Below, piece after piece: positions 1 to 5,834 of a DNA stretch of 7,540 nt. Each line of letters begins with the position of its first letter. Position 1 is the stretch's first letter. The stretch is taken from assembly GCA_013214715.1 (NCBI GenBank), contig JABSSB010000076.1:1-7540 (forward strand), written 5' to 3'. The DNA comes from Paracoccaceae bacterium. GTDB lineage: Bacteria > Pseudomonadota > Alphaproteobacteria > Rhodobacterales > Rhodobacteraceae. The translations under genes and the position numbers were made by a program. A model generated the notes under the pieces. That model was not told where the DNA came from. It worked only from the letters and a program-made list of their open reading frames with translations, and did no database searches.

Positions 1-1030
1 GGTCGACGCCGGATTGCACGAGGCGTTCGATATTGGCCTTGGCGGCCGCGGTGACCACCGGGCCAAAATCGACGTCGTCGCCGGAGGTATAGGGTCCGAC
101 TTTCAGCGCCTCGATTCGCGGGACCAGCTTTTCGATCAGCTTGTCGGCGGTTTCGTCGCCCACGGGCACCGCGACCGAAATGGCCATGCAGCGTTCGCCG
201 GCCGCGCCATAACCCGCGCCCACCAGCGCGTCGGCGGCCTGATCCATATCGGCATCGGGCATGATGATCATGTGGTTTTTTGCGCCGCCGAAACACTGCA
301 CGCGTTTGCCCTGCGCGCAGCCGGTGCCATAGATATATTCGGCAATCGGGGTCGAGCCGACAAAGCCGATCGACTGGACCACCGGATGATAGAGAAGGGC
401 ATCCACCGCTTCCTTGTCGCCATTGACGACCTGCAGAATGCCTTTTGGCAGCCCGGCCTCTTCCATCAGTTCGGCCAGCATCAGCGGGACCGAAGGATCA
501 CGCTCGGACGGTTTGAGGATGAAGGCATTGCCGCAGGCAATCGCGGGGGCGAACATCCACATCGGGATCATGGCCGGGAAGTTGAAGGGCGTGATGCCTG
601 CCGTCACACCCAGCGGCTGTTTCATCGAATACATGTCGATGCCGGGGCCGGCGCTGTCGGTGAATTCCCCTTTCAGCATCTGCGGAGCACCGATGCAGTA
701 TTCCACCACTTCCAGCCCGCGCTGCACATCGCCTTTGGCGTCCGGCACGGTCTTGCCATGTTCGCGCGACAGCGCTTCGGCCAGCTTATCCATGTCGCGG
801 TTCAGCAGGTCGACGAATTTCATCATCACCCGCGCGCGGCGCTGCGGATTGACCGCGCCCCAGGCCGGTTGCGCTGCGGCGGCGATCTCGACGGCCTTGG
901 CAACCTCGGCCTCGCTGGCAAGCGGCACACGGGCCTGCACTTCGCCCGTGGCGGGGTTGTAGACATCGGCGAAGCGGCCGGATGTGCCGGCGATGTGGGC
1001 GCCGTCCATATAGTGGGTCAAATCTTGCAT
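1..1030 (-). CDS. mmsA: Methylmalonate-semialdehyde dehydrogenase (CoA-acylating), 3'-truncated by window edge
   Basis: This enzyme of the aldehyde dehydrogenase superfamily oxidises methylmalonate semialdehyde, with CoA and NAD, to propionyl-CoA; it acts late in valine (and thymine or inositol) breakdown in the cytoplasm. The first 343 residues are visible and the usual length is about 500, so the C-terminal third lies outside the window. Visible marks are the TPFNFPAMIP segment with the oxyanion-hole Asn at about residue 150, the cofactor-binding LKPSE with Lys173, GAKNH at 249-253, and the catalytic Cys281 in GERCMA. The GAKNH stretch replaces the ELGGK general-base motif of hydrolytic aldehyde dehydrogenases, which is typical of the CoA-dependent MMSDH branch. 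The start at 1030 is set by a GAGGAG ribosome site at 1044-1039, eight bases upstream of ATG. The gene is divergent from a LysR regulator that probably controls it (inference from gene order). The family call is strong; exact substrate preference cannot be read from sequence. Confidence 0.95.
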   Translation of the reverse strand, partial: MQDLTHYMDGAHIAGTSGRFADVYNPATGEVQARVPLASEAEVAKAVEIAAAAQPAWGAVNPQRRARVMMKFVDLLNRDMDKLAEALSREHGKTVPDAKGDVQRGLEVVEYCIGAPQMLKGEFTDSAGPGIDMYSMKQPLGVTAGITPFNFPAMIPMWMFAPAIACGNAFILKPSERDPSVPLMLAELMEEAGLPKGILQVVNGDKEAVDALLYHPVVQSIGFVGSTPIAEYIYGTGCAQGKRVQCFGGAKNHMIIMPDADMDQAADALVGAGYGAAGERCMAISVAVPVGDETADKLIEKLVPRIEALKVGPYTSGDDVDFGPVVTAAAKANIERLVQSGVD

Positions 1031-1134
1031 TGGGGCTTCTCCTCGCTGCGGTTGGGTGCAGGATAGCCTTGCGCGAATGCAGGGGAAACAGGCATATCAC
1101 CAAAAAGGCTTTGCATTTCTGCAAAGGAGGTCGC
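1031..1134. promoter_or_regulatory. Divergent mmsA / lysR control region
   Basis: This 104-bp gap must contain the promoters of both divergent genes, the classic arrangement in which a LysR protein controls its neighbour and itself. I could not identify a convincing sigma-70 promoter on either strand. The best plus-strand pair (TTGCGC at 1069 and CATATC near 1093) matches consensus poorly. A perfect dyad at 1109-1126 is listed separately. Confidence 0.6.
1109..1126. promoter_or_regulatory. Perfect 7-bp inverted repeat, candidate operator overlapping the lysR ribosome site
   Basis: The arms CTTTGCA and TGCAAAG flank a four-base spacer TTTC. The segment includes a T-N11-A arrangement (TTGCATTTCTGCA), as expected for LysR-type boxes. 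The right arm runs into the AAAGGAGG ribosome site of the regulator gene, so binding here, or folding of the mRNA, could limit translation or transcription of lysR. The half-site also resembles the TTTGCAAA-type motif I recall for short-chain acyl-CoA regulators of the PccR type in Rhodobacter, but the spacing differs. Function is inferred from position and symmetry only. Confidence 0.5.
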
Positions 1135-2031
1135 ATGGAGCCGCATTGGGATGATTTGAAAGTGTTTCTGGCCGTGGCGCGGGCGGAAAGCCTGTCGGGC
1201 GCAGGGCGCGAGCTGCGGATGGACCCGGCCACAGTGGGCCGCCGCATTGCGCGGCTTGAGGATGCGGCGGGCGCGGCGCTGTTCATAAAATCGCCGCAGG
1301 GCTATGCGCTTTCGGCGGCGGGGGAGCGGTTGGTGCAGCATGGCGAACAGGTCGAGCGGGCGATGCGGGCCGGCTTTGAGGCTCTGGTTGGGCCGTCGGA
1401 TCAGCTGGAAGGTCCGATCCGTATCGGGGCGCCGGATGGCTGCGCAAATTTCCTGCTGCCGCAGGTCTGCGCCGCCATCGGGGCCGAGCATCCGGGGCTG
1501 GATATCCAGATCCTGTCGCAGCCGCGCGTGGTGAACCTGTCGCGGCGCGAGGCGGATATGGCAATTACTGTCAGCCCACCCACCGCCGGGCGTTTGCTGG
1601 TGCAGCGGATCAGTGATTACCGGTTGCACCTTGTCGGCAGTGCGGCAGCCCTGCGCGACGGCCCACCCATTCTGGGCCCCGAAGATCTGCGCGGACGGCG
1701 CATGATCGGCTATATCCCCGACATGATTTTCGATGCGGAACTGGATTACCTCAACGATCTGGGCGTGCAGCGTGTGGCCCTGGCATCGAATTCGGTCTCG
1801 GTCCAGCTGCGGCTGGTGGCCGAGGGCGCGGGGCTGGCCATTGCCCATGATTTCGCGCTGCCCTTTGCGCCGGGGCTGATCAAATTGCTGCCCGACAAGA
1901 TCGCGCTGAGCCGCAGTTTTCACCTTGTCCGGCATGCGGATGACGCGCGCTCTCCGCGGTTGAGCCGCTTTGCCACGCGCTTGATTGCCGGGCTGCGGCG
2001 CGAAATTGCCCGGCTTGAACGCTTGACTTAA
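1135..2031 (+). CDS. LysR-family transcriptional regulator, divergent from mmsA
   Basis: This 298-residue protein has the usual LysR length and layout. An N-terminal winged helix-turn-helix occupies about residues 5-65, with the recognition region around RMDPATVGRRIARLE (28-42). A linker helix follows, then a substrate-binding domain from about residue 90 that opens with GPIRIGAPDG. I chose the ATG at 1135 because AAAGGAGG (1123-1130) sits four bases upstream and the protein then begins just before the conserved HTH. An upstream in-frame ATG at 982 would add 51 residues that overlap mmsA and resemble nothing. It probably responds to a valine/propanoate-pathway metabolite and controls mmsA, but the effector cannot be deduced. 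The CBS gene starts 51 bases downstream on the same strand, so partial co-transcription is possible. Confidence 0.9.
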   Translation: MEPHWDDLKVFLAVARAESLSGAGRELRMDPATVGRRIARLEDAAGAALFIKSPQGYALSAAGERLVQHGEQVERAMRAGFEALVGPSDQLEGPIRIGAPDGCANFLLPQVCAAIGAEHPGLDIQILSQPRVVNLSRREADMAITVSPPTAGRLLVQRISDYRLHLVGSAAALRDGPPILGPEDLRGRRMIGYIPDMIFDAELDYLNDLGVQRVALASNSVSVQLRLVAEGAGLAIAHDFALPFAPGLIKLLPDKIALSRSFHLVRHADDARSPRLSRFATRLIAGLRREIARLERLT

Positions 2032-2082
2032 CGCAGCGGAATGGCAACCCTTGACGGTATAACAGTGATGGAGAGGTTGATC

Positions 2083-2517
2083 ATGCTTGTGCATCAGGTT
2101 CTTGCGGGCAAGGGGCTGACAGGGGTTGTGACCCTGCCCAGCGCGACAACTGTGGCCGAAGCTTCGCGGATTCTGACCGAGAAAAAGATCGGGACCGTGG
2201 TTGTCTCTGAAGATGGTGTGACAGCCGACGGCATCCTGTCTGAACGTGACATCGTGCGGGAATTGGCAAAAGGCGGATCTAGTTGTCTGGAGAAGACCAT
2301 TGGCAATTACATGACCAAATCGCTTGTGACCTGTTCACCCGATGCCAATACCAAGGCCATCATGAGCCAGATGACCGAAGGCCGCTTTCGTCACATGCCG
2401 GTGTTGAAAGATGGTGAATTGGTCGGTTTGATTTCGCTGGGCGACGTGGTCAAGGCAGAATTGCAGCGCCTGTCGATGGAGAAAAATGCCCTTGAAGGCA
2501 TGATCATGGGGCACTGA
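2083..2517 (+). CDS. Tandem CBS-domain protein
   Basis: This 144-residue soluble protein consists almost entirely of two CBS domains, about residues 13-66 and 77-134. Each contains the expected pattern: GTVVVSEDG followed by GILSERDIVRE in the first, and RHMPVLKDGELVGLISLGDVV in the second. A paired CBS module usually binds an adenine nucleotide in the cleft; no partner enzyme domain is fused here, so it is probably a stand-alone energy or nucleotide sensor. The start at 2083 is preferred because GGAGAGG (2070-2076) lies six bases upstream and MLVHQVL is the N-terminus I expect for this alphaproteobacterial family. An in-frame ATG at 2041 would add 14 residues, and I see no ribosome site for it. 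It lies between lysR and coaD on the same strand; the pairing with coaD is, from memory, recurrent in Rhodobacteraceae. The target is unknown. Confidence 0.88.
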   Translation: MLVHQVLAGKGLTGVVTLPSATTVAEASRILTEKKIGTVVVSEDGVTADGILSERDIVRELAKGGSSCLEKTIGNYMTKSLVTCSPDANTKAIMSQMTEGRFRHMPVLKDGELVGLISLGDVVKAELQRLSMEKNALEGMIMGH

Positions 2518-2551
2518 CATTTCGCGGGCTTGATTTGCGCGCGCGGCTGGT

Positions 2552-2570
2552 GTTTGCCTGTCACGCAAAC
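2552..2570. repeat. Inverted repeat between the CBS gene and coaD
   Basis: GTTTGC and GCAAAC are perfect six-base arms around a seven-base spacer, CTGTCAC, eight bases upstream of the coaD ribosome site. There is no T-run, so it is not a standard intrinsic terminator. It may be an operator or an RNA hairpin in the leader of coaD. The arms share TTTGC/GCAAA with the dyad upstream of lysR. Confidence 0.35.
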
Positions 2571-2590
2571 TGACGGCAGGAGGACAGCCC

Positions 2591-3082
2591 ATGCGCATCG
2601 GGCTTTATCCGGGCACCTTTGACCCGATCACCTTGGGGCATATCGATATTATCCGTCGTGCGGCGGCTTTGGTGGATCGTCTGGTCATTGGCGTTGCGAT
2701 CAACCGGGATAAGGGGCCGCTGTTTTCGCTGGAAGAACGCGTGGCCATGATCGAGGCCGAATGCCTGAGCCTGTCCGAGCAGACCGGCACAGAGATTGTG
2801 GCGCATCCATTTGAAAACCTGCTGATCGATTGCGCCCGAGATGTCGGCGCACAGATCATCGTGCGCGGGCTGCGCGCGGTGGCGGATTTTGAATATGAAT
2901 TTCAGATGGTCGGGATGAACCGGGCTTTGGATGACGGGGTCGAAACCGTCTTCCTGATGGCCGAGGCGCGGCATCAGGCGATTGCTTCGAAACTGGTCAA
3001 GGAAATCGCGCGGCTGGACGGGGATGTCTCGAAATTCGTGACCCCGGCGGTGAAGCTGAAACTGACGGAAAAGCTGGGCTGA
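2591..3082 (+). CDS. coaD: Phosphopantetheine adenylyltransferase
   Basis: This is the penultimate enzyme of coenzyme A synthesis, transferring AMP from ATP to 4'-phosphopantetheine to give dephospho-CoA and pyrophosphate in the cytoplasm. It has 163 residues, against about 160 for the family. The nucleotidyltransferase signature is complete: YPGTFDP at 6-12, the TLGH (T/HxGH) ATP-binding motif at 14-17, Lys41, the VRGLRAVADFEYE segment at 91-103 with Arg92, and the second nucleotide-binding stretch IASKLVKEIA at 131-140. AGGAGG at 2578-2583, seven bases before the ATG, fixes the start. It sits 73 bases after the CBS gene on the same strand and may be read from the same transcript. It converges with gap across 54 bases. 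All recognisable active-site positions are present. Confidence 0.96.
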   Translation: MRIGLYPGTFDPITLGHIDIIRRAAALVDRLVIGVAINRDKGPLFSLEERVAMIEAECLSLSEQTGTEIVAHPFENLLIDCARDVGAQIIVRGLRAVADFEYEFQMVGMNRALDDGVETVFLMAEARHQAIASKLVKEIARLDGDVSKFVTPAVKLKLTEKLG

Positions 3083-3089
3083 ATGCAAA

Positions 3090-3109
3090 CCGGACCCGAA
3101 TGGGGCCGG
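3090..3109. terminator. Hairpin between convergent coaD and gap, possible bidirectional terminator
   Basis: CCGGACCC and GGGGCCGG form an eight-position stem with one A/G mismatch and a GAAT loop, eight bases past the coaD stop. Its position between two convergent genes suggests a shared terminator. Neither strand has a clear T-run after the stem, so it may be Rho-assisted or only an mRNA-protecting hairpin. Confidence 0.45.
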
Positions 3110-3136
3110 ATGTTGGACTTGGGCGGGACGCTCGGC

Positions 3137-4141
3137 TTACTGCTGCAAACGGCCCATCGCCACGGCCATATCGGCCATGCGCACCGAAAACCCCCATTCA
3201 TTGTCATACCAGGCCAGCACGCGGACCATGCGGTCTTCGACAACGCGGGTTTGGTCCGGCGCGAAGATGGAGCTGTGTTCGGTCGTGTTGAAATCGATCG
3301 ACACTTTGGATTCCGGATCATAGGCCAGAACGCGGCCCATCGGACCTTGGGCCGCATCGGCCATGATGGCATTGATTTCTTCGGCGGTCACGTCGCGCTT
3401 GGCCCGGAAGGTCAGATCCACAGCCGACACATTCGGCGTCGGCACGCGGATGGCGGAGCCATCAAGCTTGCCTTTGAGCTGCGGCAGCACTTCGCCCAAA
3501 GCTTTGGCCGCGCCGGTCGAGGTCGGGATCATCGCCATGGCAGCCGCGCGGGCGCGATAGAGATCGCTGTGGCGCCGGTCCAGCGTGGGCTGATCGCCGG
3601 TATAGGAATGGATTGTGGTCATGATCCCGCTTTCGATCCCCACGGTTTCATCCAGCACCTTGGCCAGCGGAGCGAGGCAGTTCGTTGTGCAGGAGCCATT
3701 GGACACGATCTTGTCCTGGGCGGTCATCTCTTCATCATTCACACCGAACACGACCGTTTTCTGCACATTCTTGGCTGGCGCGGAAATCAGTACCGATTTT
3801 GCGCCATGCTGCATGTGGATTTTAGCTTTTTCTCCATCATTGAACTTGCCGGTGCATTCCAGCACCACGTCGCAACCGGTCCAGTCCAATTCGGTGGGGT
3901 CATAGGTCGAAAACATCTCGATCTCGCCACGGCCCAGATCCAGCGTTTTGTCGCCGACGCGGATGTCGTTGGGAAAGCGGCCATGCACGCTGTCATATTT
4001 CATCAGATGTGCCGACGTCTCCAGCGGGCCGGTCGCATTGGCCTTGATCACGCGGATATCGTTGCGCCCGCTGGCCGCGATATGGGACAGGGTGCAGCGG
4101 CCGATCCGACCAAATCCATTGATGCCGACATTGATGGTCAT
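3137..4141 (-). CDS. gap: Type I glyceraldehyde-3-phosphate dehydrogenase, probable NADP-tolerant variant
   Basis: This 334-residue phosphorylating GAPDH interconverts glyceraldehyde-3-phosphate and 1,3-bisphosphoglycerate in glycolysis, gluconeogenesis or the Calvin cycle. The Rossmann motif GINGFGRIGR is at 7-16. The catalytic segment SNGSCTTNC gives nucleophile Cys151 and Cys155; the base is His178 in TIHSYTGDQ; the C-terminal WYDNEWGFS is intact. The start at 4141 is chosen because GGAG (4152-4149) lies seven bases upstream and the protein then begins right at the Rossmann fold; an in-frame ATG at 4252 adds 37 non-conserved residues. At the end of the second strand, where NAD-specific enzymes read Asn-Asp, this protein reads Asn35-Ala36. 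The Leu-Pro pair that also marks NAD-specific enzymes reads Arg189-Arg190. By analogy with Bacillus GapB this suggests NADP use and a gluconeogenic role (inference). It is divergent from the DUF808 gene and near tkt. Confidence 0.96.
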   Translation of the reverse strand: MTINVGINGFGRIGRCTLSHIAASGRNDIRVIKANATGPLETSAHLMKYDSVHGRFPNDIRVGDKTLDLGRGEIEMFSTYDPTELDWTGCDVVLECTGKFNDGEKAKIHMQHGAKSVLISAPAKNVQKTVVFGVNDEEMTAQDKIVSNGSCTTNCLAPLAKVLDETVGIESGIMTTIHSYTGDQPTLDRRHSDLYRARAAAMAMIPTSTGAAKALGEVLPQLKGKLDGSAIRVPTPNVSAVDLTFRAKRDVTAEEINAIMADAAQGPMGRVLAYDPESKVSIDFNTTEHSSIFAPDQTRVVEDRMVRVLAWYDNEWGFSVRMADMAVAMGRLQQ

Positions 4142-4333
4142 GACATTTCTCCGGTGTCGTAAACTTGCGGCTGATATACGCGGATACTGCATGTGCAGAA
4201 AGGCCAAAAACCTTGTATTTAGAATATGGTAGCGAAAACATTCGCGTCGCACTTGACGGTTGCGCTAACGCTTGCGCCAACGGGACAGGCTGTTACTGTG
4301 TCTCAAACATTCCCGATATGAGGGGCCGGGTAA
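4142..4333. promoter_or_regulatory. Divergent gap / DUF808 control region
   Basis: These 192 bases separate the two divergent starts. A relatively AT-rich block at about 4199-4245 is the likeliest site for the gap promoter, with weak minus-strand -10-like hexamers (TACCAT, TATTCT) but no good -35. On the plus strand, TTGACG at 4253-4258 is a good -35 hexamer, yet no acceptable -10 lies 16-18 bases downstream. A small perfect dyad GCGAA-AACA-TTCGC occupies 4232-4245. The 12-bp tandem repeat at 4258-4282 is listed separately. The DUF808 ribosome site is GAGGGG at 4320-4325. Confidence 0.55.
4258..4282. repeat. 12-bp tandem repeat, candidate operator in the gap / DUF808 region
   Basis: GGTTGCGCTAAC (4258-4269) is followed directly by GCTTGCGCCAAC (4270-4281), then G. 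The two units match at 10 of 12 positions. Each has partial two-fold symmetry around a central CG (TTG...CAA or TTG...TAA). The first unit overlaps the TTGACG hexamer by one base. The half-site TAAC flanking a CG centre resembles the LacI-family CceR operator I recall from Rhodobacter (TGTTA-N-CG-N-TAACA), which controls central carbon genes, but the left half is poor. Regulatory use is inferred. Confidence 0.45.
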
Positions 4334-5269
4334 ATGAGTGGATTGCTGGCATTGCTGGATGACGTGGCCGCGATTGTCAAAGTTGCGGCGGCCTCGGTTG
4401 ATGATGTGGCCGCGCAGGCCGCGAAATCCGGCGCCAAGGCGGCGGGCGCGGTGATTGACGATGCCGCTGTGACGCCAAAATACGTCCAGGGCTTTGCGGC
4501 CGAGCGGGAATTGCCGATCATTTGGCGTATCGCAAAAGGGTCGATGCGCAACAAGCTGGTGTTTCTGCTTCCTGCCGCGCTGCTGCTGTCGGCCTTCGCG
4601 CCGTGGGCGATTGCGCCGCTTCTGATGTTGGGTGGGGCGTATTTGTGTTTTGAAGGGGCCGAAAAGCTCTGGCATTGGTGGCATCCGCATGACGATCATG
4701 CGGTGGCGCAGGCGCAGCCCACCGATTCCGCCCAACTTGAGGAAGAAAAGGCCAAAGGTGCGATCAAGACCGATTTCATCCTGTCGGCCGAAATCATGAC
4801 CATTGCGCTGGCCGCGATCCCAGACAGTAATCTGGCCTTTACGGCAGCCACGCTCGCAGTGGTGGGGATCGGCATCACGCTGGCGGTTTATGGTGCGGTG
4901 GCGCTGATCGTGAAGGCGGATGATGCGGGGCTGTGGCTGGCGCAGAACGGACACCTGCCCGCCACGCGCAGCTTTGGCCGCTGGGTGGTGAGGGCGATGC
5001 CGGGATTCATGAAGCTTTTGACCGTCGTGGGCACGGCGGCGATGCTGTGGGTCGGAGGCTCGATTATCGTGCATGGGCTGGAGGAGATGGGCATCTCCAT
5101 CCCCGGCCATCAGATTCACGCGCTGGCGCATGATGTGGCGCATATGGTGGATGCGCAGTTGCAAGGGCTGGTCAACTGGGTCGTGACCGCCGTGCTGGAT
5201 GGGGTGCTGGGGCTGGCTTTGGGCTTGGGCATCTTGAAGATCGTGCAACAGGTGACCGCAAAGACCTGA
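4334..5269 (+). CDS. DUF808 (YedI-type) inner-membrane protein
   Basis: The 311 residues match what I recognise as the DUF808 family, whose E. coli member is YedI; the N-terminus MSGLLALLDDVAA and the segment DDAAVTPKYVQGF are characteristic. The molecular role of the family is not established. The soluble Ala-rich N-terminal 70 residues contain paired acidic spots (DD at 9-10, 23-24 and 42-43). Hydrophobic stretches follow at about 74-105 (long enough for a hairpin of two segments), 147-163, 168-193, 226-247 and 281-303, giving roughly five or six membrane segments. There is no cleavable signal peptide. Two His-rich stretches stand out: HWWHPHDDH at 114-122, and His259, 262, 266 and 270. GAGGGG eight bases upstream supports the ATG at 4334. 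It is divergent from gap, and a strong terminator lies just after it, so it looks like a single-gene transcript. Confidence 0.88.
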   Translation: MSGLLALLDDVAAIVKVAAASVDDVAAQAAKSGAKAAGAVIDDAAVTPKYVQGFAAERELPIIWRIAKGSMRNKLVFLLPAALLLSAFAPWAIAPLLMLGGAYLCFEGAEKLWHWWHPHDDHAVAQAQPTDSAQLEEEKAKGAIKTDFILSAEIMTIALAAIPDSNLAFTAATLAVVGIGITLAVYGAVALIVKADDAGLWLAQNGHLPATRSFGRWVVRAMPGFMKLLTVVGTAAMLWVGGSIIVHGLEEMGISIPGHQIHALAHDVAHMVDAQLQGLVNWVVTAVLDGVLGLALGLGILKIVQQVTAKT

Positions 5270-5273
5270 CCGG

Positions 5274-5300
5274 CTTGGGGGCAATGAATCCCCGAGTTTT
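5274..5300 (+). terminator. Intrinsic terminator of the DUF808 gene
   Basis: CTTGGGG (5274-5280) pairs with CCCCGAG (5290-5296), including one G-T wobble, around a nine-base loop, and is followed at once by TTTT (5297-5300). It begins four bases after the stop codon of the DUF808 gene. GC-rich stem plus T-run is the standard Rho-independent form. Confidence 0.75.
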
Positions 5301-5417
5301 CACCCGCTTGTGCGACCGGATAACGTATAGCGTGTACCGTTCCGAGTATGCGTCCGGTATCGATGGAATTGCGCCTGCAATCTGCGCTGTCGCCAAGAGG
5401 GTTGGTGGGGATCATTT

Positions 5418-5832
5418 ATGCTGCGGTCTGGGTGCATGACGCGGCAGGCCGAAATGCCCGAACATCTGATCTTTCTAAGCGACGGCAGTGCGGATGTTCT
5501 GGTGCGTGGTCGAGGTCGGAACAGACTTCAACAAGATAGTCTTGAACGTTGCAGGGATGGACCTGCCCGGCATCAGCGCCTTGCCGCCCATCAACCTGAT
5601 CATAAACTCGGAAAGCTGCTCTGATTTATGTGGATCGAGCTTGCACCAAATCTGGCGCATCCTTGAAATGTTTCCGGGTGTTCCGGTTATCAATACGCCT
5701 GATGCGGTCCTGCAAACGTCCAGAGATGAAAATGCACTTGAGCAGTTCCCGGTCAAAGCGACGATATTTTGCGTCTGGTCTGGTTTTCAAACGAGATGGT
5801 GCCCCCAGATTCGATCTGGAGGCACATCTTAA
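5418..5832 (+). pseudogene. Possible degraded gene remnant (ATP-grasp-like / TPR-associated domain fragment)
   Basis: No intact gene is convincing between 5301 and 5887. One plus-strand frame from a GTG at 5488 (114 residues, to 5832) looks protein-like rather than random. It contains ALPPINLIIN (residues 31-40) and PVINTPDAVLQTSRDENA (66-83, positions 5683-5736). This pattern recalls, from memory, the stretch 'ALPPhDlvfNa...PViNxPxxVlxTxRDxNA' seen in large alphaproteobacterial TPR proteins with an ATP-grasp-like C-terminus. The frame has an in-frame stop at 5476-5478 and no ribosome site. A second frame upstream (from 5418, containing LIFLSDGSADVLV) may be the displaced earlier part, which would imply a frameshift near 5490-5510. 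After about residue 88 the resemblance ends in a long palindrome. A genuine short gene of 114 residues is the alternative. Base composition looks less GC-rich than in neighbouring genes. Confidence 0.35.
5794..5829. repeat. Long near-perfect palindrome (36 bases)
   Basis: The core is GTGCC-c-CCAGAT-tcg-ATCTGG-a-GGCAC (5799-5825): eleven base pairs with one C/A mismatch and a three-base loop. Allowing one bulged G at 5798, the arms extend by AGAT/ATCT to 5794-5829, giving about fifteen pairs. It lies at the downstream end of the possible gene remnant and just before another hairpin. It could be an extragenic palindromic element, the end of a lost mobile element, or part of a double terminator structure. 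Confidence 0.6.
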
Positions 5833-5834
5833 GT

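Noticed and set aside
14..1066. A 350-codon open frame on the plus strand opposite mmsA
   Set aside because: It is antisense to a clear dehydrogenase, is rich in His/Arg/Gly as shadow frames in GC-rich DNA are, and matches no family I recognise.
2023..2063. A sigma-70 promoter between lysR and the CBS gene
   Set aside because: TTGACG (2051) and TATAAC (2058) are present but nearly adjacent, so they cannot serve as a -35/-10 pair; TTGACT at 2023 is too far from TATAAC.
1018..2094. A 358-codon open frame on the minus strand opposite lysR
   Set aside because: It is antisense to an intact LysR gene that has a good ribosome site; its composition is that of a shadow frame.
3083..4162. A 359-codon open frame on the plus strand opposite gap
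   Set aside because: It covers the complement of a complete GAPDH gene with all catalytic residues; the His- and Gly-rich translation is a codon-bias artefact.
4142..4252. A 37-residue N-terminal extension of GAPDH from an upstream ATG
   Set aside because: The extension has no GAPDH likeness, and the ATG at 4141 has a well-placed GGAG and begins directly at the Rossmann fold.
4265..5284. A 339-codon open frame on the minus strand opposite the DUF808 gene
   Set aside because: The translation is Arg/His/Gln-rich without domain character, while the plus strand encodes a recognisable membrane protein with a ribosome site and terminator.
5475..5756. A 93-codon minus-strand frame in the interval before tkt
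   Set aside because: No ribosome site or recognisable motif; the plus strand over the same bases looks more protein-like.
5301..5793. A tRNA, small RNA gene or CRISPR array in the gene-poor interval
   Set aside because: No cloverleaf arms, T-loop consensus or regularly spaced repeats were visible; an sRNA cannot be excluded without expression data, but nothing specific supports one.
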